From Yponomeuta sedellus (lineage: Eukaryota; Arthropoda; Insecta; Lepidoptera; Yponomeutidae), in NCBI GenBank assembly GCA_934045075.1, contig OW203726.1, forward strand, positions 24,181,488 through 24,245,487: a stretch of 64,000 bases of DNA, written 5' to 3'. Both the position numbers and the translations under genes were made by a program. Each line of letters starts with the position of its first letter. The first letter of the stretch is position 1. Positions 22,909 through 34,570 of the stretch are shown here, one piece after another. The notes beneath the pieces were generated by a model. That model was not told the DNA's origin. It made no database searches and saw only the letters and a program-made list of their open reading frames with translations.

Positions 22909-24192
22909 ATGACGTGTATAGTTTTTAAATTATTTCTCTTTTACGATTTCGCAACAGCTCCAGTTGAATATCTTAACACGATAGATGAGTGGTTTTGAAG
23001 TGCATGTAAGCGTTATTGGAGTGTTTAGACTGATATGCTAATGAAGTCATCTTTAAATAAATTACAAAAATGTGGAGGTTACTAAACAGTATCTGATTTG
23101 ACAAAAACATCAATCAATCCCAATACAATCCCGAAGCTTAATAAAGCTTGGCACTAAGAAGGCAATTTGATGGACAGAAGCTTTCAAAATATAAGCCGAT
23201 TTCATTAATTAAATGCAAATACCTTATTAACGCACACAACGCTGCAGTGCTGTCTATCGAGTCAAATAGACCATGAAGTCAATGCTAAATACCTACCTAA
23301 GTGCTCAAACCATACAATGACCGTCTGACAAAAAAAATTGCCCTTTTAATACTGGCAATTATGGATACTCGTAATATATGTTTATTATCACAAATATAGA
23401 TTCATCTGAGAAAACATTATAATGTAAATGTTATTACTAAATATCTGAGCGCCCGGCGTGCGTGCATGCAACGACTAATGAACGTTGATGAAGTAAAGGT
23501 GATCTGTCAGGATCGTGGCAAGTGCCAGTCTCTGGTCTCTGCCTACCCCTCTGGGATACAGGCGTAAGGCGGAAATAGACAATCTGCAGTAAGCACTAGT
23601 GGTAATTAAGCCAATACACTCTCTCTGAGAGAAGACCTGTGCCCTACAGTATGAATAAAAAAAACAGAAAAAATCGTACAATTAAAGTAAAAAACGTCTA
23701 ATTCAGGTTATAAACTGTTTAAAATACACCTGTTTCAAAGTAACCCTGTACACAGATCGTGGATTGTAGTAATAGAAACAGATGACTGTATTGAAAAGCA
23801 AAAGTTGAAATTGCCGTTTATAATATAGAAACGATCACAAGCGTTCCTATGACTGCACACAACACGTTTACAGCGCTACCATACTTGTATATTACGCAAA
23901 TATATCAGCCGCTATTCTAGCCCTTAGCACAAAGACACAGAGTCCACATTGGAAAAACAAAGGTTCAATAAAGATAATTGCTAGAACGACTGGCTGGAAG
24001 CGGTTAGCATTAAATATTCTTACGTCGAAGCGACCTTATTTCAGAATTTAAGACTATTACGAATTAATCTATTACACATAAATTGGACTGTAATATGTAG
24101 GTACGGTGAAACTGAAACGTAGCAAACCTTATTAGTACTGAACCGAGCTGTACTTGCCATGAGCATATTGTAAATCTTACTGCAGTTTAGTC
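22909..24192. other. Unassigned with family F copy
   Basis: 23470-23650 is a minus-strand copy of repeat family F (CCCCTCTGGGATACAGGCGT, ending in CTCTGAGAGAAGACCTGTGC). No gene was recognised. Confidence 0.5.
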
Positions 24193-24220
24193 TAGCGGTG
24201 GTAGCTCAGTGGGTAGAACA
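24193..24220 (+). repeat. SINE family D, left part split by an insertion
   Basis: AGCGGTGGTAGCTCAGTGGG is the A-box head of the SINE that resumes at 26471 with GGGTAGAACCATGCACTAG. The two parts together restore a normal tRNA-derived head with B box GGTTCGATCCC, which fixes the edges of the inserted element. Confidence 0.85.
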
Positions 24221-25001
24221 ACAGAACATAAAAAAAGAGTAGAAGTAGCGACATGCATGACACATTAGTACGAAAACCAGTGTAACCAAACTGATACTTA
24301 TAAACCAAACGCACACTACGAATGCCGAGCTGCCATTGGTAAATAAATTCAATGCCGAAAAGGTGTACATCATAAAAGTTTCAATTACAATATGCACCTT
24401 TTTATAATGTCAACAATGATCAAAGTCAAATGACAATGATGAAATTAAGGTTGACATTTTGTAGTAACGCTACTCTACACTAGATGGAACTAGCGCCGTG
24501 TCGGACCGAAAAGAACTTTTACTTACTAAGACATAAAGGTCAAAATTGAGAAACAAGTACATTCTCAGTTTGGGATGGGACAATGCGAGTTCTAGATTGT
24601 CGATAGGGAGAACCTATCGACAAATTATACCCGTACAAACAGTTTAACACACTAATGGCCGAATACGAATACTGGTACTTAGAAGAATTTTTAGCTATTT
24701 CTTTTTTGCCTGCGGGTTGACTGGTAGAAAATGCATCTTTTTCACATTATCTTTTTGTGCAATAAAGATTCAACACTAATAGGGTAAATAGATGCACAAA
24801 GAAAACAATCTGGTAGATTTCATATTTTAAAATGTTCTCTTATTTAAAACTACCTTTAACCCGCTGCTTCGCGGGCGTTAGAAAATATAACACGGGAAAT
24901 ATCATGTATTCTACGACTCAATTCAGATCTTTGTCTATCTGTACGCCATGTTTCATACGTTATACTAATTTTATTGATGATGGTACTAATATATTTATAT
25001 T

Positions 25002-25307
25002 CTAACCTGGAAGTGAAGCACATATTTTTCTGGTATTGCTGCATAAGTGCCACCTTCCGCCTTTTTTAGTTATTATGAAGTGTTCATGAAAATGCTCTGA
25101 ATATATTGTGCTCATCGTCGTTTTGAACCAATTTTGCCTTCCTATCGCTGCCATCCATTTTACTTTCGTATTCGGTTTCTTAGGAAAACTAAACGAAAAC
25201 TCACTTCCAAATTGTTTTGATTCCGAGAGGGTTGTTGTATCATTGCCACGGTTTTCTGTTGTATTTGAGTAAAAGTACTTTGATAGTTTCTTAGATATTT
25301 CAGTCAC
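25002..25307 (-). pseudogene. THAP-domain remnant inside the transposon
   Basis: The minus-strand frame of 101 codons contains FSFPKKPNTKVKWMAAIG, then about 20 residues later SEHF, which is the order of conserved THAP features (FPK.P, W, ..C.EHF). The cysteine normally before SEHF is tyrosine, and the N-terminal CxxxxC pair is missing, so the zinc site cannot form. The frame ends at a possible splice donor (CTTCCAG/GTTAGA). I read it as the decayed DNA-binding part of a transposase. Confidence 0.6.
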
Positions 25308-25321
25308 TTATAAACTGGTGA

Positions 25322-25348
25322 AGAGAGAGAGAGAGAGAGAGAGAGAGA
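25322..25348. repeat. (GA)n microsatellite
   Basis: Thirteen uninterrupted GA units. Confidence 0.95.
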
Positions 25349-25741
25349 CATTTATTTGAAGCCACAAAGATACAATACACATAACACACATAACGATATT
25401 AAAATAATACAGACAAATAAGAAAAGAAAGAACAAAGAAAAATATTACAAAGAATACGATATAAAACAAACATTTACAATTTAGAAGGGCATTGTATCTC
25501 CGCAGCCACAAACAGGTAGCTGACTCAGCATTTGCTGCAGGCTGGGCCTGCAACACTGATTTTCAGTCAGCACAAGAAAAACTATATCGCGATCTAGCTG
25601 TGCTCCAATGACAGTTTTCACATGCACAACAACCAGCCGGCGACAAGAGCTCATACATTACTACTTTACCCGGCCCGGCGACCGAAACCATTTGAAAAGG
25701 CACTTAGGAAGTAGGTATAAAATAACAATAATTATTTTATG

Positions 25742-25814
25742 CCACACCTGGCAATAAAGTGGCTTTTTCCGCACGCTGCGCGTACGGAGCAAGCCGCTTT
25801 CTGGCCAAGTGTGG
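25742..25814. repeat. GC-rich imperfect hairpin
   Basis: CCACACCTGGC at the left pairs with GGCCAAGTGTGG at the right, and CCGCACGC pairs with GCGTACGG around a TGC loop, with several mismatches between. It lies inside the 2.25-kb transposon. Confidence 0.65.
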
Positions 25815-26470
25815 ACATAAAAAGATGTACACAACACGGGAGGTCATAAAGAAAGCTCTCGATCGCATATTTACGTCCCTCGCTTACAGCTCGGGCCGCA
25901 AACTTCTGCGATCTCGGCCTTTCTTTGTATTACCACCCTAGTTGTGTAATTTACTATTACCTACTTAGACGAATTGGAATTTACAATACCTAAGTATGTA
26001 TGACTACTACGTCATAGAAAATAAATTATCGATAGATTTTTATCATGTGTGCCCCCATCCGTAATAGAGTAGAATTCAAATTTTGACAGAAACTTCTAGA
26101 GAATGTACACTTTCTTCGATGAAAATTTAACTTTATTAACCAGTAAATAAAGGTGGTTTCACTTTCTCATTTTCGGATTGGTTTCCGTGTTCATGTCATT
26201 ACAAATTTAATTAAAAATATAATGAAATACATCTTACAGATGAAATGTTACGGCATGATCGGTATATTTTGGTCCCCAACTTTTATTTTTGCTCTCTAAC
26301 AGAGCATAACAAGGCATTTTAATCAAGTTTTCACCATTTTTTCTTTACTAGAAGCGCACGGCAACTGAAGTCAACAAAACTGTCACCGACTACGCATAGG
26401 CAATACATTGCTAATGTGAGGCACGCGGGCACCGCCCACTTACGACTTCTACTCTTTTTTTATGTTCTGT

Positions 26471-26850
26471 GGGTAGAACCATGCACTAGCAAGCGAGAGC
26501 CCCAGGTTCGATCCCGAGTGCGGACATGTACCAATGACTTGGTTTAATTTCAAAGTTACGTACATTTGCAAATTTGTAGTCGCAATACCACAAGCTAACG
26601 GTGAAGAAAAACATCGTGGGGAAACCCGCGGCTTGGTTGGCTCCGCGCGTATTGACTAGTCTTTCCTGTGGGCTAGGCCGGCTAAGCTGTCAGGATGGTA
26701 TAGGTGCTGGGCAAGCCTACACCATCTACAAAAACCATGTCACAGGCACTACAGCGTCGGAGTGGTCCCTTCACCCATCTAGTGTGAGTGAAGATACACT
26801 AGACGCTGTATAAATCATCTCATTAAGTCGATGCAATAAAGGCCAATATT
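26471..26850 (+). repeat. SINE family D, right part
   Basis: Continues the SINE interrupted at 24220: B box GGTTCGATCCC, the GGACATGTACCAATGACT linker, the GGGCTAGGCCGGCTAAGCTG body and the GACGCTGTATAAATCATCTC end. Together with the left part it is about 410 bp. Confidence 0.8.
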
Positions 26851-27616
26851 TACTGCAGTTTACATCAGAAGCTTTCTCTCAGACAAAGAATATTTGCAAC
26901 CATGGCATTATTATAATTACAAATCTGAAAGCAAATTTAGGCTTGTATCTCCGGTTCATAATTTTGAGGTTTCCGTTGAAATCACTTACTTACACCATAC
27001 TTTCCGTTGAATACCTATATTGAAATAAAAAGAAACAGAAAGAAAGAAATTTGTTGAAACAGATTAACACGTGACAAAAAAAAACAATATTTACAAATAT
27101 GGAAGAAAAAAAGAAGCTCACAGAAATACACAGAGAACAGAACAAAGTTAGAATATACACCTTTGGTGTGTCAAACAAAGATGCTACAAAGGACAATCTG
27201 AGTCATCATTATGCTAAAGTTTTCAGTCAGTGCCCGCGATAATTTACGGGTAGGTACATTACAAAGTGGTGGGTGCATAACAAACGAAACAAAAGAACGT
27301 TATATTTATAAAAATACCTATCAGACCCAGCTATGCGTAGCTACGGTCAAAAAGGGGAGTGATGTGGAGAGCACATGTCAACTCTGCGCGCGCACTACAA
27401 ACTCCAACATTCCTGCATCGCGCAATCAAAGTGTTTCAATGACATGCCATAAATATAACGTCCGACTAACAAATAGTTGCCGCCGATCTGCCTGGCGGGA
27501 AATTTCCCTTTATAGTGGAAGAGCACGATCACCCGCTCTTCCCTATACACTTATTTAGAAGAAAGCGTTTAAGATGCGTAGATAAATGTTCCAAAAGAAA
27601 TAGATCAAAATAAGCT
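26851..27616. other. No gene seen
   Basis: 27211-27558 keeps an open frame of 115 codons without a recognisable domain or splice context; I leave it unassigned. Confidence 0.4.
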
Positions 27617-27916
27617 GAGTGCTTAGTGCTAGTTTGACAGATCCAATCGAATAACTTTACTACCGCGTTAATCGAGCATTGAGTAGTGAGTATGATTGAG
27701 TAAGTTTACCGTGCGAACAGAGTGCTTAGTGCGAGTTTGACAGATCCAATCGAATAACTTTACTACCGCGTTAATCGAGTAGTGAGTATGAGTAAGTTAA
27801 CCGTTCGAACTGGCAAAACGCTGTCACAGTACAACTCGCACTCGCGTTTATTCGTGTTTTGGTTGGTACACGTGTTCACTTCTCAACGTAAACCATTACA
27901 ACTCGCACTCAGCAAT
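27617..27916. repeat. 103-bp tandem duplication within a palindromic unit
   Basis: GAGTGCTTAGTGCTAGTTTG (27617) recurs at 27720 with the following roughly 70 bases almost unchanged (CAGATCCAATCGAATAACTT, TACCGCGTTAATCGAG). The complement ACTCGCACTCAGCAATTTT occurs at about 27900-27918, suggesting a MITE whose left end has been duplicated. Confidence 0.7.
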
Positions 27917-28236
27917 TTTAATTTCCATACTTGTCGCTAGGTGGCGCTTCCTCGATGCCATAGAAATATGAGTTTACGTTAACGCGATCGAGTAATTAAA
28001 AAACTCGTACTTTTTATGTAACTTTTCACGTATAATATCTGTGTGCAAAAAGGAAATATCTTCTGGACTTTGTTGTACAATAAATTATTGTAGTTCAATA
28101 TAACTGTCACGGATCAGATATTCACTGAAGTGCGGTATCCACTCTGTGATTCATTTACGCCTCTTATCTATACGGCAGAGCTAAGTAATATTCCGCTTTC
28201 GCTCATAGATGTATACGTAAAAATATCAAGGCTCAG

Positions 28237-28651
28237 GAGCTCTATTTTTGAATCACTCGTCTCGCGTCGAGCGCTCGATTTCTACTGATTTTCGCTCGAC
28301 ATACGAAATTCCGTATTTTTGAATCACTCGACTGCAACGAATGGTCCTTACCACTCGTCTCGTATGTCAATCGATAGATTAAATGTCAAAATTTGTGTTA
28401 ATTTGTATCGTATTGTATTGTGCTGCGCACAGATACCTAGCGCTAAATGTGAATTTGCTCCTGACAACTGTTTTAGATTGTGAATATTGTGATCTTCAGT
28501 GTAGAAAAATAATTTTGAAGCATATCTAATCCTTAATGGATATTTGGATTCAAAAATACGGAAAAACGAGGTCATGCAACTTAGAAGACGAGTGTGACTT
28601 ATGTCGCATTCGACGATACAATTTCATACGAGTGATTCAAAAATAGATCTC
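28237..28651. mobile_element. 415-bp MITE, CAG target duplication
   Basis: The ends are 25-bp inverted repeats (CTATTTTTGAATCACTCGT core) and CAG flanks both sides (28234-28236 and 28652-28654). No transposase. A second internal TATTTTTGAATCACTCG copy at 28313-28330 shows partial internal duplication. Confidence 0.8.
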
Positions 28652-28654
28652 CAG

Positions 28655-29689
28655 GTCCTGTACCTAAGTCCTAAGTCTAGGTAGAGGAAAAAAACAAAAA
28701 AAAGAACTGACACGTTACGGATAACCACCCAACCCACACAATTACACTAGGTAACAGTCAATGAAAAAATCCCGCCAGACCTCTACCCTTCGCGCTTCAA
28801 TGAAAAAACTCGGTACACGCCGTTCATTACCCAGAGGTTAACAATAAAACTGCATTATACCGACAAAGGCCAGTGAAAATGCTCCCATGAGCGTACAGCA
28901 CCGAGTATTGTTCGCGGAGGAAATGCCACGGCTATTGTCTCGTTGTCACTGAATTTGCAGGAAACATTGTGTATTGACTAAGCGTTCGTTGCGGTGACCA
29001 GAAGCTTATACCTAGAGGTCTCGGTTCGATCCTAGAGGAGATAGGTAATTTTCAGATGTGTTGTTTGGTCACTAGTCTGAAACAGTTTGTTCTGTAAGCA
29101 GTCAGCCTGTCAAGATGCCAATGTCTGAGCAGAGCCTCATACTGCGCCAAATAGGACCAAACCTCTTGTTTGTCCCCGTACAATTGGTTGGATTATGCCA
29201 TTAAATACTTATCACTTACGAGAAGGATGGCGTGATGGGGTAAAGACCTACACTCATCAGTGGGCAGAGGTGGGCTGCCTGATTTTGTACATTTCATATT
29301 TTATTTTCTTTATTAAGGACAGAAGTACAATGTGTCTTAAACAGATGACTTAAACGTTAAAAAATATAAAGGTTAATAGTACTTTGTTCCAAAAACGAGT
29401 ATTTTTATTGAAATGTTTCTGAAAATGATGTGATTCGCTAAGGTTCCTTATTAAATAAAATTTATGCAAGAATCGCGCATTATATACAAATGAGCATTTG
29501 ACGCAGTCGTAAAAATGTTAAGAGGAATGGTATGTCGTAAATCAAAATTGTATCCTAAGGACTTGTGGAACACCTACTTTACGTTTGAGGACGTGGCGCA
29601 TTTTATTGTGATTGTTATGTTAATATGTTGGAGTACTCGAAATGAGGTTTGCGGTCAAGTGCTTGAAATGATGAAAACTTGTGAAAAGC
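28655..29689. other. Unassigned with possible SINE
   Basis: 28985-29290 has a tRNA-like B box (GGTCTCGGTTCGATCC) near 29018 and a GTGATGGGGTAAAGACC block, probably an old SINE. No gene recognised. Confidence 0.4.
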
Positions 29690-29812
29690 TGGTCAGAGTA
29701 GTGGATTTTTTTTCCGCTGCCTTTTTCTCCACTACAATACGGCCCGAAGGCGGCGCCTTACATTTTACATTGTACATTGACATTCAGCAAACAGAATGTA
29801 AAAACAGTATCG
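29690..29812 (+). repeat. Repeat family B fragment
   Basis: Contains CGGCCCGAAGGCGGCG and CATTCAGCAAACAGAATGTA. Confidence 0.75.
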
Positions 29813-29981
29813 GATAGGTAATCTCATCCGAACGTCAAAATTTCAAAACACTAAACTGGTTTCACAACTTTCTCAAAACTAAGAAATATTTGAAAAATAT
29901 AACGTGTCATCTAACAAATTAATTCCAATTGCGTACGACATGGGGAGGTCACAGTTTCATCACCAACATGAACGGACCGAT

Positions 29982-30079
29982 CTATTGAATTGCAGTATCG
30001 TTTCCCTTCGGACAATACCTGATTGATTGGACTTTCGAAACCCCGGGGTCTATTGTGGGAACATTTTTGGCAGATGAAC
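29982..30079 (-). CDS. Candidate second (last) exon of the secreted-protein gene
   Basis: A minus-strand acceptor (TACTTCTTCTAG) ends at 30080. Joined in phase to the single overhanging G of the exon at 36366-36516, it continues the frame for 31 codons (SSAKNVPTIDPG..) to a TAG at 29982-29984. The frame match, the pyrimidine-rich acceptor and the protein-like codons support it. Against it, the exon is short, an intron of 6.3 kb is implied, no nearby AATAAA follows, and a weak alternative donor lies inside. If right, the full product would be 82 residues. Confidence 0.3.
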
Positions 30080-30311
30080 CTAGAAGAAGTAAAATAATTC
30101 AAGGTCCATATTTTACCGCTAATAACCGTAGAATTTCGACATGCATTAAAACTACGCGGTTACGGACACTTCGTGCGTGACGATATGAATTCAGTTTTGT
30201 ACAAGAGCCATCAATTAGTTTGATTTAATTAAGCAACACTCGACGTTGTTATTAAAAAGTCAATGTCTATTCAATGGAAAACAGTGATCGCTCACGCAGC
30301 AAGAGATTCAA

Positions 30312-30660
30312 ATTCAAATCATTTTATTTCAACGTAAAGAATTTACATTCTGTTTGCTGAATGTCAATGTACAATGTAAAATGTAAGCCGCCGCCTTCGG
30401 GCCGTATTGTAGTGGAGAAAAAGGCAGCGGAAAAAAAAACTCCACTCTGACCATCTTTTATCAAATCATCTTAAAACCAAATACATCAGTTGCCATATGT
30501 AAACCTAATAAGATTTCAGGATTGCCATTAACAAAGCATTAGTCAAATGTCTCACAATAATAGGGGAAAACCTAAGTGCTGCGGCCAGACACACGAACAG
30601 CACTCGTTCACGAGCATAACGCAGTGCTCAGCCATCATCAGTCTCAACCAAAAGGAGGGA
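30312..30660 (-). repeat. Repeat family B, minus copy
   Basis: Starts with the TTTATTTCAACGTAAAGAAT end and includes CCGCCTTCGGGCCGTATTGT and the GCGGCCAGACACACGAACAG distal block. The two opposite-strand open frames here are not genes. Confidence 0.75.
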
Positions 30661-31031
30661 GATAGAGGGAGGGAGATAGATTTGTTGAGGGATTCAAAAA
30701 CGGATATGTTGTGTCGGTTAGTAATTTTTATAACTGAAAAAGCTTTCGTAAGCAAACTAAATGAGCTGTCTACTGACAGCCCGGGACATAGGTATGCCGA
30801 GTCTAGAAAGTTTTCTGGTACACACAGCGCCTCCGCCAGCTAAGGCCACATTGTCACGGCTGTAGATGTTTTACTATTACTTTAATTATTGGTATTTCTT
30901 ACCTTAAGTGTGTTCTCTAACTGGTCATGTTATTATTTTTAAGATTTTATGTGTGTCGTGTATTTGAATAAATGTTTTTCTATTCTGTTCTGTTCTGTTC
31001 TAAATGTCGCTCAGCAGAGTGCGATTAGATA
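30661..31031. other. Repeat-derived DNA with (TTCTG)n tail
   Basis: AATAAATGTTTTTCTATTCTG followed by TTCTG units near 30968-31002 looks like the 3' tail of a retroposed repeat. No gene seen. Confidence 0.45.
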
Positions 31032-31229
31032 GTGCGTGCAATATGCAATTTAAGTCCGAGAATTACTTTTAAACCACAAATTGACCGTTTGTTGGCCAAA
31101 GTATTGGACATTGTAGAAATAATATGTGACACCATTTTGGAGTTGATCGAATATCGTTCACTGCTTATGAAAACGAACAGCATTACAGACTACGAAATAG
31201 CTCACTTATGCATCTCAATTTTAAATTAA
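31032..31229 (+). other. Protein-like open frame, unidentified
   Basis: 65 codons to a TAA at 31227-31229, without an ATG start (GTG only). The composition is helical and charged (RLLAKVLDIVEIICD, KTNSITDYEIAHL) and unlike a random AT-rich frame, so it may be a decayed exon or transposon relic. No family recognised. Confidence 0.2.
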
Positions 31230-31454
31230 GTGTCGCGAAACATACAAGACGTCGTAACCTCTTTCGCTTGCATATTTTATGATGACAATGCAGCAATTTG
31301 CGTTTAGCCGAAGGTTTATTACGCGCTTGTTATAATGCTCACGACGATAGAGTAGGAATTTGTAGCGTAGGTGCTAGATAGACTTCTAAGGTTACATTCA
31401 TCATCTGTTTAACTATGTCTTTATTATGATTTTAATTACATATAAGTAGGTATA

Positions 31455-31674
31455 GTCTGCTAGCATTTAGAATATACTTCGGGCTCTAGAGTAGGCTTCG
31501 GTTTCCGCCGAAAGCACACGAGTGTAATTTCCTGCTCTGTATAAAACTTTTCTTTACTATTTTAAAAAGTTATGTTTGTAAAGCTAATGTCATATTAGTT
31601 CCGATATTTCTATTACACGAATATATCCGATTTTATCCGACAGGAGCCGAGGTATATTATAAAAGCTGACAGAC
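31455..31674. mobile_element. MITE, copy 2 of the 8649-8891 family
   Basis: GTCTGCTAGCATTTAGAATA at the left and the ATTATAAAAGCTGACAGAC right end form inverted termini. Shared internal blocks include CGGGCTCTAGAGTAGG and TCATATTAGTTCCGATATTT. Confidence 0.75.
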
Positions 31675-31683
31675 AATATGTAC

Positions 31684-31975
31684 GGACAAGTCTGGATTGT
31701 TGGAGGCTTGCAGAACTAGTGGCTGGTCTTACGGTCAGAAGTTTTCAAGCTGCCCGCCCTAAGGCCTCTGACTTGGTTTGACGACTGCCTTCTAACGACA
31801 GCAGCCGCCAGCAACTGTTGAACGTGCCTTGCGAAGCACGGAACCGCTCGGAAAAATGCTAATAGCGTTAGTCATAGACGGTCACCCATCCGTGCAATGA
31901 ACGCGCCCTATGTTGCTTAACCTTCGTGATCGTTTTAAGATCAATTAGGCAGCCGGGCTGCGAGCGGTTCGTGGC
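31684..31975 (+). repeat. Repeat family A, 5'-truncated
   Basis: Begins in the GTCTGGATTGTTGGAGG block and runs through GTGCCTTGCGAAGCACGGAA to the GGCAGCCGGGCTGCGAGCGG tail shared with 2665-2995. It sits directly after the MITE. Confidence 0.75.
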
Positions 31976-32799
31976 ATACGCCAAATAATTGAATAGGTAC
32001 ATATTATGGATGGTACGGAATTGTAGAACAGTTGGCCCCACCAATTCCGGTTTTGCGCATGCAAAGAGTTACGCAAGACACTTAGCGCGACTGATGAAAA
32101 CACAACTGTATCCATAGTTTGCCCGAATGTAGTCGAGGATAATTTTTCGGATTATAGCACGTAAGCAAAGACTTTTAAGGCATAGTATCAGATCTGGTTC
32201 GCGTGTGATGGTTTAAAAGTGCAATTGGACAAGTTACGCAAAAGTGCGGTAGGATTTTTAATAATGTGGTCGACGCATATGGGCTTTGAAGAAATTGCGA
32301 AGGGTTTTGTGAAAGAGTTAAATGACCACATCGTTATAAAATGCCTTGGGAGTGAGGCAACTAAACCACTCTGAACAAGACGTTCTAGAACTTAAAATGT
32401 AAAGAGAGAACTCTAGGAATGGCAAAGTTTCCTTGGCGTTTCCTAAGTCGAACATAATGGCAAATGAAGTAAGTAAATTGCAACTTAAATGTATTGCTCC
32501 AGTCCATCCAAAGATTGTCTGGAAGAGAACACTTTTAGTGATAAGGCCGCCGTCTGTACTCTCAGAACACTTTTAGTGATAGGATCGTCGTCTTAGATCT
32601 GTGTAATTTCCTTTTTTATGTACAATAAAGTGTTCTCTATCTACGAGTATGTACATACGTTAATAAATAGCAATACCAAAGCAATGCAACACGCTGGTGC
32701 GCGATTTTATCGCAGTTAAATTTGCTTTCCAAATCGATAGTAAAGGAATTCAGAAAAGTCAATATCACTGTATTCGTTTTCAGTAAGTCAGGCAGCAAA
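31976..32799. other. No gene seen
   Basis: ACACTTTTAGTGATA occurs twice (about 32528 and 32567), a small local duplication. Otherwise unassigned. Confidence 0.4.
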
Positions 32800-33104
32800 T
32801 TAAACAGGGCTAGATGCCTAACTCAACACCATCTCAAATGCAGAACTGTGGCATATTATGAACGCAAGTGGCTTGGCTGGGACACACCTTTCGAAGACCC
32901 GATCGCCACATTCCGAAGGTGGCTCTCGACTGGAAACCCGACGGAGGCTCACGACGAGCCGGAAGACCGTCCCAGACGTGGAAGAGATCCGTTCTCTCTG
33001 AGACGAAGGAGAAGGGAAAAACTTGGCTGGAGCTACCATCCCTAGCCATGAACAGAGATAAATGGAAAGCCCTGGTGACAGCCCCAGACTCCACGGAGGA
33101 GTAA
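32800..33104 (+). pseudogene. LINE reverse-transcriptase C-terminal fragment
   Basis: In frame with the TAA at 33102-33104, the end of a LINE polyprotein is readable: WLGHTFRRPDRHIPKVALDW, then GRPSQTWKRS, then WLELPSLAMNRDKWKALV. This RRxWLGH..GRP..W..W order is the usual extreme C-terminus of RTE-like elements. 5' truncated, with the upstream part in another frame. A second fragment of the same family is at 45351-45543. Confidence 0.65.
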
Positions 33105-33642
33105 AGGGGCCAAAGAACCAGATACCTAAACTATAGGTACTGCAGCTATATGCTATACTAAGTAAACTACAACGAAAACCCGTATCCAATATTGTAAAAG
33201 ACCTGAGATTGACGCCAAAAGGAGGAAACAACATTAGTAATTTCATTATCACAAGACAAAGCTTTTCATACTAAATTAACCGGAAAAAGACATAATCTGA
33301 TATTAAGACGACTCATTTCATCGTTTGCTTGAAATAAGTCATTTTTATCAAAAAGCAATAACCATTACGATGATTATATTATTAAGAGAGCACATTCACG
33401 TTATGAAAGTTAATGACAGGCACCTTTCAGAGACAATCGATAAACAAGTGAAACTATTAATATATAATTAATTAAACAGTATTACACACAAAACATTTCA
33501 CAGGGCATTACATAAAAACTGACAGGTAGGTTCAAAGGCGAGTTCTCTCTGTAGGAGATTTCTTTCAGAAAACCTTAGAGAACAGGAGAAGCAGTAACAA
33601 ACGGGTATATTTGTGCACAAAATAAACTACAAAATCATTGAA

Positions 33643-33852
33643 TTAAATAATTCTTAGTGAAGACTTCGGTGTTTTTCCGTTGGTCATAAAAATTGAGACA
33701 TTTAATATTCTAGTCGTTATTGAGCTGAGCTCTGGCGGACTTTGAATTGGACCTGTTGTGACAAAAATAAAATGCCTAATTTTCGGAATAATTTCATGTT
33801 TGCACACTAGACTGGATATAGGATATCCATTAACTGACAAAAACTTAATCTG
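33643..33852 (-). other. Protein-like minus-strand frame, unidentified
   Basis: From an AG acceptor-like site (AACCTGCAG) at 33853 the frame is open to TAA at 33643 and reads like protein (VNGYPISSLVCKHEI, SPPELSSITTRILN). No domain recognised. It does not join in phase to the 36366-36516 exon. It could be a transposon relic. Confidence 0.2.
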
Positions 33853-33949
33853 CAGGTTTGCTAAAGGTCATTCGAATGGTGGCGTGGTGGCCGGGTCATC
33901 TATCTCCCTCCAAAATGGTTGAGACTGATGATGGCTGACCTCTGCGTTA

Positions 33950-34285
33950 TGCTCGTGAACGAGTGCTGTTCGTGTGTCTGGCCGCAGCACTTGTCATGTT
34001 TTCACGGCCTATGTAAAAAAAGTATATTTATTTAATAATGCCTTAACATTTAAAGTTATTAATGGCAATCATGGAATCTTATGCGTATAGGTGGTATCTA
34101 ATGTATTAGATTTAAGACTTGAGAAAAGATGGTCAGAGTGGAGTTTTTTTTCCCGCTGCCTTTTTCTCCACTACATTACGGCCCGAAGGCAGCGGCTTTC
34201 ACTTTCATGTTACATTGTACTTTGACATTCAGCAAACAGAATGTAAATTCTTTACGTTGAAATAAATTGAATTGAATTGAATTGC
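33950..34285 (+). repeat. Repeat family B, near full-length
   Basis: Runs from GAGTGCTGTTCGTGTGTCTG through CGGCCCGAAGGCAGCGG to a (ATTGA)n tail. Best copy of the family in this window. Confidence 0.8.
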
Positions 34286-34299
34286 GTTCTTTACCTATT

Positions 34300-34570
34300 C
34301 TGTAAATATTGGCCTTGGCCTCTGCATCTACGTAATGAGAGGATTTATACAGCGTCCAGTGGCATCTTCACTCACACTAGATGGGTGAAGAGACCACTCG
34401 GATGCTGCAGTGCCTAAGACATAGTTTTTCATGGTGTATACTTGCCCAGCACCTGTACCATCCTGACAGCTTAGTCGGCCTAGCCCACAGGAAAGACTGG
34501 TCAATACGTGCGGAGCCAACCAAGCCACGGGTTTCCTCACGATGTTTTCCTTCGCGGTTAGCGTGTGTAG
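34300..34570 (-). repeat. Repeat family D body, minus copy
   Basis: Reverse complement of 26590-26850, without the tRNA head. Confidence 0.75.

Larger units (their letters stand above)
24221..26470. mobile_element. 2250-bp DNA transposon with 26-bp inverted termini
   Basis: Both ends are the same 26-bp inverted repeat, starting ACAGAACATAAAAAAAG. The flanks GGGTAGAACA (24211-24220) and GGGTAGAACC (26471-26480) are a 9-10-bp target duplication inside a SINE. The element carries a THAP-like coding remnant on the minus strand, a (GA)n run, and a GC-rich hairpin region at 25742-25945. THAP domains occur in P-element and related transposases, but P makes 8-bp duplications; a 9-10-bp duplication is more like Mutator-type elements. 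No catalytic domain was seen, so it is probably non-autonomous and the superfamily is unsettled. Confidence 0.8.

Noticed and set aside
32818..33252. 144-codon minus-strand frame
   Set aside because: Antisense shadow of the LINE C-terminal fragment on the plus strand at 32800-33104.
33643..33852. Second exon of the secreted-protein gene
   Set aside because: Joining it to the phase-1 end of 36366-36516 gives an immediate stop codon.
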